Under the pieces are notes generated by a model. The model had not been told where the DNA came from. It worked only from the letters and a program-made list of their open reading frames with translations, and searched no databases. Made by a program: the position numbers and the translations under genes. From the NCBI RefSeq assembly GCF_900105965.1, contig NZ_FNTV01000001.1:2542001-2606000 (forward strand): DNA of 64,000 nucleotides, given 5' to 3'. This document shows, piece by piece, positions 55,994 through 63,802 of this stretch; within the stretch, counting starts at the first letter, position 1, and each line of letters begins with the position of its first letter. The stretch comes from Arthrobacter alpinus (lineage in GTDB: Bacteria; Actinomycetota; Actinomycetes; Actinomycetales; Micrococcaceae).

Positions 55994-57222
55994 ATACCCG
56001 AACACCACAGGCGGTACTATCCGCCCTGACTTTGCTTGCTCTGACGGGCTGCACCGGCGCTCCCACCTCGCAACCGGATGCGAGCGAAACTACTAAGTCT
56101 GAACACGGCGGGATCGCAGGAGCAGCCCAAGTCGCTGAGCCACAGCTTCATCTGGTGGCCATCGACGCCGCGGGCAAAGCCTCCATGCTGGATCTCTTGA
56201 ACGGCACCAAGGCCCAGCTTGACCCAGTACAGCCGCCGATCAATGTCACCAGTGATGGGCGCTATGTTTTCGCGGCCAACCCCCATGGCGTGGAAATCAT
56301 CGACAGCGGTGTATGGACGTGGGATCACGTGGACCACTTCCACTACTACCGTGCCGAACCCGCGGCGCTCGGCACGGTGGCCGGCGAGGGTGCGGCGACC
56401 GTCGCCACGGGGTTGCTCTCCACGGCTGGCACCACGGGCATGTTCTTCCCGTCTTCCGGTTCTGCCGTCCTCGTTGATAACTCGGCCCTTTCGGAGGGAA
56501 CAATCTCCGAGACTCTCCGGCTGGAAGTTGCACCCCACGCCGGTCTCATTGCCCCGCTGGGTGACGGCGCCGTCGTCACCGAAGCTGACGCAAACGGCAA
56601 GGCCGCGCGCTTGCGCGCCATTGACGCCGGTGGCAAGGAATTGACCGCGGCGGAGTGCCCCGCGGCCGCGGGCACCATCACCACGCGCGCGGCTTTGGTC
56701 ATCGGATGTGCCGACGGCGCGGTGATCGCCACAAGCGACGGGGCGGCGCCGGCCCTGGACCATGTTCCCTACCCGGCAGGAGCGGCCGCACCGGCAACGG
56801 CCTTCGACGCACGCAAGGGCCGCCCCACCGTCGCCGGCATCGGAAAGGATGCAGGGGTGTGGCTGCTCAACACCCGTGAACGGGAGTGGGACTGGATTCC
56901 CACAGCTACCCCCGTGCTTGCCGCCGCCACGGTGGACGACGACGCCGGGCACGTCGTCGTCGTCGGTACCGACGGCACAGTTCAGGTGTATGAGGAAAGC
57001 ACCAAGGAACGCATAGCAACAACGACGCCGCTGATGCCCAAAACCCTGGCCAGCCCGGAACTGACGGGGAAGGTCGAGCTCACGGTTGACGGCGGGCGCG
57101 CCTACGTCAGCGCACCGGCAGAGGGTGTGGTGTTTGAGATTGATTTCGCCGATGGCGCCCGCATTGCCCGGACCCTTGAGTTGCCAACGCAGCCTGTGCA
57201 TCTCGTGGAGACCGGCCGATGA
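55990..57222 (+). CDS. aztD: Zinc metallochaperone AztD-like lipoprotein (first copy)
   Basis: A 410-residue lipoprotein (lipobox ALTGCTG) predicted to fold as a beta-propeller, as known for AztD, a periplasmic chaperone that hands zinc to AztC. A histidine-rich segment WDHVDHFHYYR lies near residue 115, and HAGLIAP, ECPAAAG and CADGAV repeat the AztD pattern. It overlaps aztB and aztC by 4 bp each. A second, diverged copy follows aztC. Confidence 0.83.
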   Translation: MNTRTPQAVLSALTLLALTGCTGAPTSQPDASETTKSEHGGIAGAAQVAEPQLHLVAIDAAGKASMLDLLNGTKAQLDPVQPPINVTSDGRYVFAANPHGVEIIDSGVWTWDHVDHFHYYRAEPAALGTVAGEGAATVATGLLSTAGTTGMFFPSSGSAVLVDNSALSEGTISETLRLEVAPHAGLIAPLGDGAVVTEADANGKAARLRAIDAGGKELTAAECPAAAGTITTRAALVIGCADGAVIATSDGAAPALDHVPYPAGAAAPATAFDARKGRPTVAGIGKDAGVWLLNTREREWDWIPTATPVLAAATVDDDAGHVVVVGTDGTVQVYEESTKERIATTTPLMPKTLASPELTGKVELTVDGGRAYVSAPAEGVVFEIDFADGARIARTLELPTQPVHLVETGR

Positions 57223-58130
57223 GGCGTCCGGTGCTGCTGACCATGGCGGCGGTGATGGCCATGATCGCGTCCGGGTGCTCGCAAGCGGCACCGTCACCGG
57301 GTCCGCAGATCGTGGTCACCACGAACATTCTGGGCGACGTGACCCGGCAGGTCCTTGGCGACCAGGCAACCGTGACCACCCTCATGCCGCCCGAGGCCGA
57401 CCCGCACTCCTTTGAAATTTCCGCCCAGGAGGCGGCCCTCATGGGCGATGCGGATCTGCTGGTCTCCAATGGTCTGGGTCTGGAGGAAGGGTTGCAGCAG
57501 CATCTCGACAGGGCTGCCGCAGCCGGTGTCCCCATGCTTGCTGCCGGCGAGGTGATCGACGCAGTACCTTACAATTCCGGGGACGCGGAAGGTGCGCCGG
57601 ACCCCCATTTCTGGACAGATCCGGCCGCCATGCTCAGCGTTGTCAACGCGGTTGAGGCGGCCGCGTCCAAGATCGACGGGGTCGACGCCGGGAAGCTGGC
57701 CACCAGCGCGGCCGCCTACCGGGCCCAGCTGGCGGAACTCGACGCTGAGATGACAACGGCCTTCGCGGCGCTCCCTGCGGATCGCCGGGCCTTGGTTACC
57801 AACCACCATGTCTTTGGCTATCTCGCCAAACGGTTCGATTTCCAGGTCATCGGGGCCGTCATTCCCGGCGGAACCACGCTCGCCGCACCCAGCGCCGCCG
57901 ATCTACGTCAGCTCAGCGAGGCGATCAGCAGCGCCGGAGTGCCCACTATTTTTGCCGAATCATCCCAGCCGGACCGCCTGGTTCAGGTCCTCGCCAGCGA
58001 GGCTGGCATCGATGTGGAGGTCCGCGAACTGTTCACGGAATCACTGAGCCGCCCCGACGGCGAGGCACCAACGTACGTGGACATGATGCGCACCAACACC
58101 CAACGAATCGTCCAGGGACTGTCACCCTGA
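57219..58130 (+). CDS. aztC: Zinc-binding lipoprotein AztC/ZnuA
   Basis: A 303-residue cluster A-I metal-binding lipoprotein (lipobox IASGCSQ, Cys20). Zinc ligands are visible at His63 (DPHSFE), His130 (DPHFWTDP) and His196-197 (NHHVFGYL). It captures zinc for AztAB. The histidine-rich loop of classical ZnuA is absent, as in AztC, which receives zinc from AztD instead. Confidence 0.88.
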   Translation: MRRPVLLTMAAVMAMIASGCSQAAPSPGPQIVVTTNILGDVTRQVLGDQATVTTLMPPEADPHSFEISAQEAALMGDADLLVSNGLGLEEGLQQHLDRAAAAGVPMLAAGEVIDAVPYNSGDAEGAPDPHFWTDPAAMLSVVNAVEAAASKIDGVDAGKLATSAAAYRAQLAELDAEMTTAFAALPADRRALVTNHHVFGYLAKRFDFQVIGAVIPGGTTLAAPSAADLRQLSEAISSAGVPTIFAESSQPDRLVQVLASEAGIDVEVRELFTESLSRPDGEAPTYVDMMRTNTQRIVQGLSP

Positions 58131-58181
58131 CCACGTTCACGCAATTGCTCTTGCACCCAACAGAAAATGAGGAATCATCAC

Positions 58182-59393
58182 ATGCTCCGCCAAAGAAATA
58201 ACCGCTTGGGAGTTACCGCCGCAATCGCAGGAATTCTGCTTGTGGCCACCGGCTGCGCCAACGGTTCCGGCACACCCGGCGCCACAGCCGAGGCCCCCAG
58301 CACTACCTCCGCAGATGCGAACGGACGCGTCGCCGTTTCCTACAAGGGCGGCATCAGCGTCCTCGACGCCAATACTCTCGAGACCGTAAAGGCCTTTGAC
58401 TCCGAAGAGTTCACCAGGCTCAACGCCGCCGGGGACGGCAGGCACGTCTTTGTCACCACAACGGCCGGCTTCCAGCTGCTGGACATGGCCGAGCCCGAAC
58501 TCACCGATCTGGTGGTCGATGCGACCGCGCCGGGCCACGTGGTCCGGCACGCCGGCAATACTGTCCTCTTCGATGACGGAACGGGTACCACCACCATCCT
58601 GAAATCCAAGGACCTCACCAACCTCAATGGGGCACTGCCGGAGGCGCAGACGTACAAGGCCGAATCAGCCCACCACGGCGTGTCAATCGTGTTGGAGGAC
58701 GGAACGCTCCTCACCACTTCGGGAGACAAGACCTCACGGTCTGGGGCCGTTGCCCTCGAGGCTCACGAGGACCATTGGCACTCGATCGCTGAGAGCAAGG
58801 AATGCCCGGGGATTCACGGTGAAGGTACTGCATCCGATGAAGCAGTGGTCTTTGGTTGCGAGGACGGTGCGCTCCTGTACCACCACGGAAAATTCGAAAA
58901 GTTCACCGCTCCGGACAAGTACGGCCGGATGGGGAATGCGTTTGTCTCCGAAACCAGCCCGATCGTGGTCGGTGACTACAAGAATGATCCGGACGCCGAA
59001 GGCTACCTCCTCAACTCCGTTGCCCTGATCGATACCGAAAAGAACAGCTACAACGTTGTCAAGCTTCCCGACACCGTCAACTACACCTTTCGCGACGTGG
59101 CCCGGGGCCCCGGCGACCTGGCCTACATTCTGTCCACGAACGGATCCATTCACGTGCTGGACCCCAAAGACGGAAAGATCGTCAATGAATTCCCCGTGAT
59201 CGGTGCGTGGGAAGGTCCCGCCGAATGGCAGGACGCCCACCCCGCCATCACGGTCAACGGCGACACCGCCTACATCACCGAGCCTGCCACCAGCACGATT
59301 CATTCAGTGGACCTCACCACCGGCAAGATCACCGCGTCCAAGAAAATGGACGCAGTCCCCAACGAAATCGCCATCAACGTCAGAGCACACTAA
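58182..59393 (+). CDS. aztD: Zinc metallochaperone AztD-like lipoprotein (second copy)
   Basis: A 403-residue lipoprotein (lipobox VATGCANG) with beta-propeller-type repeats. The residues APGHVV, SAHHGVSIV, HWHSIAESKECPGIHGEG and FGCEDGALLYHHG match the AztD family well, better than the first copy. ATG 58182 has GAGGAA upstream; ATG 58167 overlaps that ribosome site and is rejected. Two AztD proteins in one operon suggest a division of labour, for example different zinc affinity. Confidence 0.87.
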   Translation: MLRQRNNRLGVTAAIAGILLVATGCANGSGTPGATAEAPSTTSADANGRVAVSYKGGISVLDANTLETVKAFDSEEFTRLNAAGDGRHVFVTTTAGFQLLDMAEPELTDLVVDATAPGHVVRHAGNTVLFDDGTGTTTILKSKDLTNLNGALPEAQTYKAESAHHGVSIVLEDGTLLTTSGDKTSRSGAVALEAHEDHWHSIAESKECPGIHGEGTASDEAVVFGCEDGALLYHHGKFEKFTAPDKYGRMGNAFVSETSPIVVGDYKNDPDAEGYLLNSVALIDTEKNSYNVVKLPDTVNYTFRDVARGPGDLAYILSTNGSIHVLDPKDGKIVNEFPVIGAWEGPAEWQDAHPAITVNGDTAYITEPATSTIHSVDLTTGKITASKKMDAVPNEIAINVRAH

Positions 59394-59403
59394 CCCCTCT
59401 TAG

Positions 59404-59445
59404 CAAGGCAGGTGTCGCAGCTTCCTAGCTGCGACACCTGCCTTG
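59404..59445 (+). terminator. Terminator of the azt operon
   Basis: A perfect 19-bp stem (59404-59422 with 59427-59445) and a 4-base loop begins 10 bp after the aztD stop and is followed by TCTTA. The rest of the 59394-59708 gap holds the riboswitch candidate below. Confidence 0.8.
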
Positions 59446-59604
59446 TCTTAACCGGCCGCAGCGCCATCCATGCAAATGGCAGGGGCCGCTTTCACCGACT
59501 CAATTTTGGCTTTTAGTAACTCCGCCCCGTTTTTTCACTCCGGAATCCGGTGATGTGTCCCATAATCAAGGAGTCGCATGCGTTGGGTGGGGTGTGCGGC
59601 GAAC

Positions 59605-59700
59605 GGACTGGGCGATTGCCCAGCCTTGCAGGCAAGCCGGACCAGGCCGGATTGCCCACCACGGGACCATAGCGGTCACCGGGTTACCGAACAGCGGAGG
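59605..59700 (+). promoter_or_regulatory. GEMM-like (cyclic dinucleotide) riboswitch candidate
   Basis: Before the GH16-like gene the RNA reads CTGGGC-GATT-GCCCAG (59608-59623), then GCAGGCAAGCC, a short CCGG stem, TTGCCCACCACGGGACC, a small GACC/GGTC hairpin, and finally CACCGGGTTACCG at 59678-59690. The order GGGCAAnCC, CACGGG, GGGTTACCG is that of the c-di-GMP-I (GEMM) aptamer. The last conserved block ends just before the GGAGG ribosome site (59696-59700), so control of translation is plausible. Several aptamer positions deviate, and I cannot compute a covariance score. Confidence 0.5.
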
Positions 59701-59708
59701 TCTCGGCA

Positions 59709-60860
59709 ATGTCACGGACTCTAACGGCGCTTCTCCACAGGAGAAACAAATCAACATCCCTGAGCGGGCGACACTTTTCAAAGAGGGGAAAACACCTTGC
59801 CATCTTTGTGGCAGTGAGCATGTGCATGGTCGCCGGAGCGATTCCTTCCCACGCTGACGGCACCGCCTCCATGGCGGAGGATCCCGGTCCGGTGGGAAGT
59901 TTTGCATGGAAGGGTTTCAACTGGCAAAAACGTTTCTGGGGCGGGGCCCCGCAGTACAACCAAAGTTTTGATCCGGCCAACGTCAGCAACCCGGACGCGA
60001 ATGACTATGTCACTCTAAAATTGTCCAACCCCACTGGATCTGCCCCCGCGGGAGCTGAACTGCAGTCCACGCGTCAGGGTTTCGGTTACGGAACGTACAG
60101 CACCACCGTTGAGAAGAACATCAACCTGCTTCAAAAGGAAGTGGTTTGGGGGTGCCTTTTCCCCTACGATCCAGATGCATCACCTGGTTTCAACGAAATC
60201 GACTTGTGCGAGGCCTCTGCTTGGGGCGGTGGCGCTAGCTATGGTGAATCCTGGCCCGTGACCCAAGGGCATGGCTACTGGTTTGATGCCAGCAAACCGG
60301 CCGGCGAGGGCAACAGCACCATCACTTTTGACGTGACCAACGATCTCATCCTGACCCACAGGTTGGTGTGGGAACCGGGCAAGCTGACCTTTGAAACATT
60401 TGCGGGTGAAGGATACTCCGGCACCCTGCTCAAGAGGACTGTCATGGAGGGCGCCACGGTCCCAGTGCCGGCAAAGGAGGCAATCCACTTCAATCTCTGG
60501 GTCACTGGGGGCGGTGGCGGTGACCCCGCACATGTGGTGCCGGAAACCGTCGTCGTCCGTGACTTCACTTTTACCCCGCGAGACGTCCCACCCCTGACGC
60601 TCACGGCACCTGCCCCAACCATTGGCGGCACGTTGCGGACGGGCTCAACCTTGACGGCGAACACCGGCGCTTGGACGGCTGGGACAACCCTGCAGTATCA
60701 GTGGTACCGCTCGGGAACAGCCATCGCTGGAGCCACGGCCAAAACTTACAAGTTGGATAAGTCGGACAAGGGCGGCACCATCATGGTGCGTGTGACGGGT
60801 TCCAAGACCGGTTACACAACTGTCTCGAAGTCCTCAGCGTCTACGTCACCTGTAGGTTAA
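59709..60860 (+). CDS. Secreted GH16-like glucanase with Ig-like domain
   Basis: A 383-residue secreted protein. The signal peptide (hydrophobic from about residue 28) ends near SHADG. A concanavalin-type domain (about 60-295) has GFGYGTYSTTVEKN and the GH16 catalytic pattern E163-I-D165-L-C-E168. A C-terminal Ig-like domain (about 297-383) has TGSTLTANTGAW and YQWYRSGTAIAGAT. It probably cuts a beta-glucan or galactan outside the cell. GGAGG lies 8 bases before the ATG. The nearby polysaccharide synthase suggests a role in trimming an exopolysaccharide. Confidence 0.83.
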   Translation: MSRTLTALLHRRNKSTSLSGRHFSKRGKHLAIFVAVSMCMVAGAIPSHADGTASMAEDPGPVGSFAWKGFNWQKRFWGGAPQYNQSFDPANVSNPDANDYVTLKLSNPTGSAPAGAELQSTRQGFGYGTYSTTVEKNINLLQKEVVWGCLFPYDPDASPGFNEIDLCEASAWGGGASYGESWPVTQGHGYWFDASKPAGEGNSTITFDVTNDLILTHRLVWEPGKLTFETFAGEGYSGTLLKRTVMEGATVPVPAKEAIHFNLWVTGGGGGDPAHVVPETVVVRDFTFTPRDVPPLTLTAPAPTIGGTLRTGSTLTANTGAWTAGTTLQYQWYRSGTAIAGATAKTYKLDKSDKGGTIMVRVTGSKTGYTTVSKSSASTSPVG

Positions 60861-60866
60861 CAGGCG

Positions 60867-60913
60867 GCTGCGGACGGGAATCGTGACGGAAACTCACGGT
60901 TCCCGGCCGCAGC
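60867..60913. terminator. Bidirectional hairpin between convergent genes
   Basis: GCTGCGG..GGGAA..CGTGA pairs with TCACG..TTCCC..CCGCAGC around a 7-base loop, with small mismatches. It lies between the GH16-like gene (rightward) and the 54-residue gene (leftward) and can end both transcripts. Confidence 0.65.
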
Positions 60914-60931
60914 GAATGGAGAGCTTTGCGG

Positions 60932-61096
60932 CTACGGTTTCTGCGCACGGACGGGAACAATGCGCTTGATTGCCAAGCCCAGTGCCAGCATCGCGAAGGC
61001 TGCGAGCGCCAGCCAGAACACCTGGCCGGCTCCGGTCATGGCCAGGGCCGCCGATCCCACACCTGCGGCCATGGGAGCTGTTGGGTTGTTGTACAT
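60932..61096 (-). CDS. Small single-span membrane protein (54 residues)
   Basis: ATG 61096 follows the glycosyltransferase stop by 5 bp (TAATAACCATG), and the frame runs 54 residues to a TAG. The sequence has a glycine/alanine-rich start, LAMTGAGQ, one strong hydrophobic helix (VFWLALAAFAMLALGLAI) and a basic end KRIVPVRAQKP. The motif-helix-basic-tail order resembles sortase-sorted or quality-control tails, but no LPxTG is present. Tight coupling suggests an accessory subunit of the synthase. Confidence 0.6.
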   Translation of the reverse strand: MYNNPTAPMAAGVGSAALAMTGAGQVFWLALAAFAMLALGLAIKRIVPVRAQKP

Positions 61097-61101
61097 GGTT
61101 A

Positions 61102-62250
61102 TTACCAAACTTTCTTCTTGTTAAAAATTGCATCCGTGTAAGCCTTGGCGTGAACCAATTGCAAGAACAGGTCTATGACTGTCTCGTACATGGTCGCGGC
61201 CAGCAGCATGTATTTCCATCCGCGCAGTCGCACGGTCACGACGCGCTCAATCACGAACACTCCGGTCACGGCCATCCAGAAGGCGTGGATGTGAAGCCCC
61301 TGTCCGGTACCAAGTGCGACGCCGATCGAGGAGAAATACGCGATGGTGACGAGGACGCCAATCATCGAAAGGACTTGGCGCCCCCAGTATGGCCGGGTGA
61401 CCTTGGTCCAGCCGTATTGCACGCAGTTCTCCACGGCGCCCCTCTTCCACCGGAGACGCTGAGCCCACAGTTCTCGCCAGGTGGGCATCACTTCCGTGAC
61501 CAAGGTGCAATCGGCCGGGGAGGCAATGCTGTAACCCAGGGTGAGCAGCGCGAAGGAGAGTTCGTTGTCTTCGGTCAGGACCGAGGTGTCATAGATGCCA
61601 CCCTGGCCGTTGCCTGCTGGCAGAACCCCCGAGGTCCTGGCCATTGACACGCCCTTGAGCGTGCGTACCCGGAACAGTGCTGCCGTACCGGTGACAACCA
61701 AGCATTTCCCGTGGAGCCGCTTCACATCCCTGGCGTATCGGGCGTATTCATTGCGTTGCAGGTGGCCAACGAAGCCGCCACCGGGACCGCCGCGAAAAAC
61801 GCCGCCGACGGCGCCAAGGTTGTCGTTGGCGCTCAAATGACGCACGGCGTTCTCAATAAAGTCCGGTGACAGCTGGGAATCGGCGTCTTGCACCAGGATC
61901 AGGTCATCCGGGTCGGCATCCGCTAGGAGGCCGCTCAGGGCGAAGTTCAACGCCCCGGCCTTTTTGTCTGTATTTCCCACCGTGCTGATCACTTCGGCTC
62001 CGAAATCCACGGCAAGCTGCTCTGTAGCGTCCGTGCAGTTATCTGCAATGACAATCACTCGGTCCGGACGGCGTGTTTGCTGTCCAAGCGATTCGAGCGT
62101 CTCGATGATGGCTTCGGCTTCATTGTGCGCGGGGACCAGAACAGTCACTACTCCTCCACGGCCCCTATGGGCACCCTGGGAGATTTTCGCTATGGATTCC
62201 TGCGACTCGATGGGGAGTTTCCCTGCGTCAATCGTGTTCTGGTGTCGCAT
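61102..62250 (-). CDS. Family 2 glycosyltransferase, processive synthase type
   Basis: A 382-residue inverting GT2 enzyme. Motifs are VTVLVPAHNEA, NCTDAT, QDAD (121-124), TED (226-228) and QRLRW (264-268), the set of processive synthases such as cellulose or hyaluronan synthase. Only about three membrane segments follow, fewer than in BcsA, and there is no PilZ domain. GGGGAGGAA precedes ATG 62250. It probably makes or elongates an exopolysaccharide; the sugar is unknown. Confidence 0.88.
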   Translation of the reverse strand: MRHQNTIDAGKLPIESQESIAKISQGAHRGRGGVVTVLVPAHNEAEAIIETLESLGQQTRRPDRVIVIADNCTDATEQLAVDFGAEVISTVGNTDKKAGALNFALSGLLADADPDDLILVQDADSQLSPDFIENAVRHLSANDNLGAVGGVFRGGPGGGFVGHLQRNEYARYARDVKRLHGKCLVVTGTAALFRVRTLKGVSMARTSGVLPAGNGQGGIYDTSVLTEDNELSFALLTLGYSIASPADCTLVTEVMPTWRELWAQRLRWKRGAVENCVQYGWTKVTRPYWGRQVLSMIGVLVTIAYFSSIGVALGTGQGLHIHAFWMAVTGVFVIERVVTVRLRGWKYMLLAATMYETVIDLFLQLVHAKAYTDAIFNKKKVW

Positions 62251-62341
62251 CGGATTCCTCCCCGTGGTCTTGTTTCGCTGCCGTTTTCTACTTTGGCAGC
62301 GGCAACTTAACCAACGGGCAAGAAACCGTCAGGAATGAAAC

Positions 62342-62374
62342 AGGACTAGCTCAGGACTGGCTCAGGGATTGCTC
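62342..62374 (-). repeat. Three tandem 11-bp repeats upstream of the synthase gene
   Basis: AGGACTAGCTC, AGGACTGGCTC and AGGGATTGCTC follow each other directly. One helical turn per unit is the spacing used by OmpR/PhoB-type response regulators. They lie about 100 bp upstream of the glycosyltransferase start. A 7-bp inverted repeat (CGCTGCC / GGCAGCG, 62276-62301) lies between them and the gene. Confidence 0.5.
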
Positions 62375-62408
62375 AAGAAGGCACGGGATTACTCGATGGT
62401 GGGCAGGA

Positions 62409-62963
62409 CTATATAAACGCTGTGACCATGGCCTTCGTGAATGAGGATAGTCCCAGGCTCGATCTGCCGGTGACCAGCATCCATCCGTGGTCAGGGCAGA
62501 ACCGGACCTCTTCGTCCATCCAGATTCCCCCTGCTTTCACGATCTCGGCCTCCATCCCGGGCCAGCTCGTCAGCACTTTTCCGGCTAGTACGCCGGCGTT
62601 GACCAAGATCCCAGGACCATGCGAAATGGCTGCCACAGATTTGCCAGCCCGAACAAACTCGGCAACCGCACCAATCGCGTCCGGCTGCTCCCGTAAAGTA
62701 ACTGAATTGTCCAACCCGCCTGGGAGCACCAATGCAGCGCACTCACCGATATTTAGCTCCTCGATGATGCTGTCGACGTGAATAGTCTCGCTGGTCCGGA
62801 CTCCGCGATGGACGGCCTGAATTGGGCCGTGGCCGGTGGAAACGAGGATCGGATTTCCACCGGCTAGCTTGACGGCCCGCCACGGGTTCGCCAGCTGTGC
62901 ATGTTCCACACCGAAAGGAGCCACAAGAAAAGCTATCTTCTTGCCGCTCAGTTCATGAGACAT
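62409..62963 (-). CDS. DJ-1/PfpI-like protein with serine at the nucleophile position
   Basis: A 184-residue protein of the DJ-1/PfpI superfamily: KKIAFLVAPFGVE, LVLPGGLDN, FVRAGKSVAAISHGPGILVNAG, then LTSWPGMEAEIVKAGG. The family's nucleophile elbow usually reads AICHGP; here Ser114 replaces the cysteine. It therefore may not act as protease, deglycase or amidase in the usual way. ATG 62963 has GGGAGG upstream. Confidence 0.85.
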   Translation of the reverse strand: MSHELSGKKIAFLVAPFGVEHAQLANPWRAVKLAGGNPILVSTGHGPIQAVHRGVRTSETIHVDSIIEELNIGECAALVLPGGLDNSVTLREQPDAIGAVAEFVRAGKSVAAISHGPGILVNAGVLAGKVLTSWPGMEAEIVKAGGIWMDEEVRFCPDHGWMLVTGRSSLGLSSFTKAMVTAFI

Positions 62964-63065
62964 CGAACGCCTCCCTTCCATCCTGAACGTTTCTCAACGC
63001 CAATTCACATCAACCCACCATCCCTTGTCGAGACTGGCGGCAGGTATTGTTCCGTCGCGCTGTTG

Positions 63066-63443
63066 CTAGACCGGACGGCTGCTGGGCGGTTCGTCTATGG
63101 CCGACCGGTCTGCGTCACCGAACACGGCACCGAGTCCTTTGGAATCCGCGGTTGCTTCACCTTGGGGAATGGCCTCGCCGTGTCCGCGCGAATTTTCAGC
63201 TTCCGCCGTGGTGCTCCTGCCCAGGTCCGCAAATGTTTGGCCACCCGTGCGACGCCAGCTGACGTGAACCTTGGCCGAGCCGTCTTCAGGCGTTTCCACC
63301 AGAGTCTCGATCTCGTCATCGGGCGCGCCCATGTCCCGCAGCTTCTGTTGATATGAGAGGAGAAGTTCGGCGAGGTTCTCCGGGTTCCATTCACCCTCCG
63401 GCATGCGTGTTGATATTTCCACTGGTTCATTGGTGCTGCTCAT
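63066..63443 (-). CDS. Hypothetical protein, acidic
   Basis: A 125-residue soluble protein with a likely helical part (NPENLAELLLSYQQKLRDMGAPDDEIETLVE) and VHVSWRR, and a low-complexity C-terminal third. I do not recognise a family. AGGAGG lies 6 bases before the ATG, which supports it as real. It runs in the same direction as the small genes beside it. Confidence 0.7.
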   Translation of the reverse strand: MSSTNEPVEISTRMPEGEWNPENLAELLLSYQQKLRDMGAPDDEIETLVETPEDGSAKVHVSWRRTGGQTFADLGRSTTAEAENSRGHGEAIPQGEATADSKGLGAVFGDADRSAIDEPPSSRPV

Positions 63444-63495
63444 CTCATCCTCCTGATGGGGCGGGCTTATTCTGGTTGCACAATGAGCGGATCAG

Positions 63496-63762
63496 CTATG
63501 AATTCCGCAAGGACTTGATCAGCTCGTCCTTGCGCTTCCTCGAATATCCCCTCAGTCCAATCTCCTTGGCCTTATCCTTCAGTTCTGCCACGGTCCATTC
63601 TTCATACGCCTGTGACTGGCCTCCTCTGCGTCCCACTGCCGAGCGGCCCTCCTTCGCGGCCGCGTTGGAGATCCTGGCCGCTTTTTGGGCCGATGCGCCG
63701 TCGTCCCGGAGCGATTCATACAGCTGGGGGTCCTTCAAACTTGGATTCTTTTTCTCAGGCAA
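63496..63762 (-). CDS. Small protein with Rho N-terminal-like (SAP-type) motif
   Basis: An 88-residue basic protein. The N-terminal half (KDPQLYESLRDDGASAQKAARISNAAA) matches a conserved short family of stress-associated proteins; the C-terminal 35 residues (WTVAELKDKAKEIGLRGYSRKRKDELIKSL) form a Rho_N/SAP helix-extended-helix motif that binds nucleic acid. It starts at TTG 63762 with AAAGGA about 10 bases upstream. Function unknown; DNA or RNA binding is likely. Confidence 0.8.
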   Translation of the reverse strand: MPEKKNPSLKDPQLYESLRDDGASAQKAARISNAAAKEGRSAVGRRGGQSQAYEEWTVAELKDKAKEIGLRGYSRKRKDELIKSLRNS

Positions 63763-63802
63763 AGTTCACATCCTTTCCTTGCATGGCCGATAACGAGGTT
63801 GG

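Noticed and set aside
59404..59445. Palindrome considered as a regulatory dyad
   Set aside because: A 19-bp stem with a 4-base loop right after a stop codon is better explained as a terminator.
60894..61133. 79-codon frame at the end of the synthase gene
   Set aside because: It overlaps the real 54-residue frame, is in a different phase and has an Arg/Gly/Pro-rich shadow composition.
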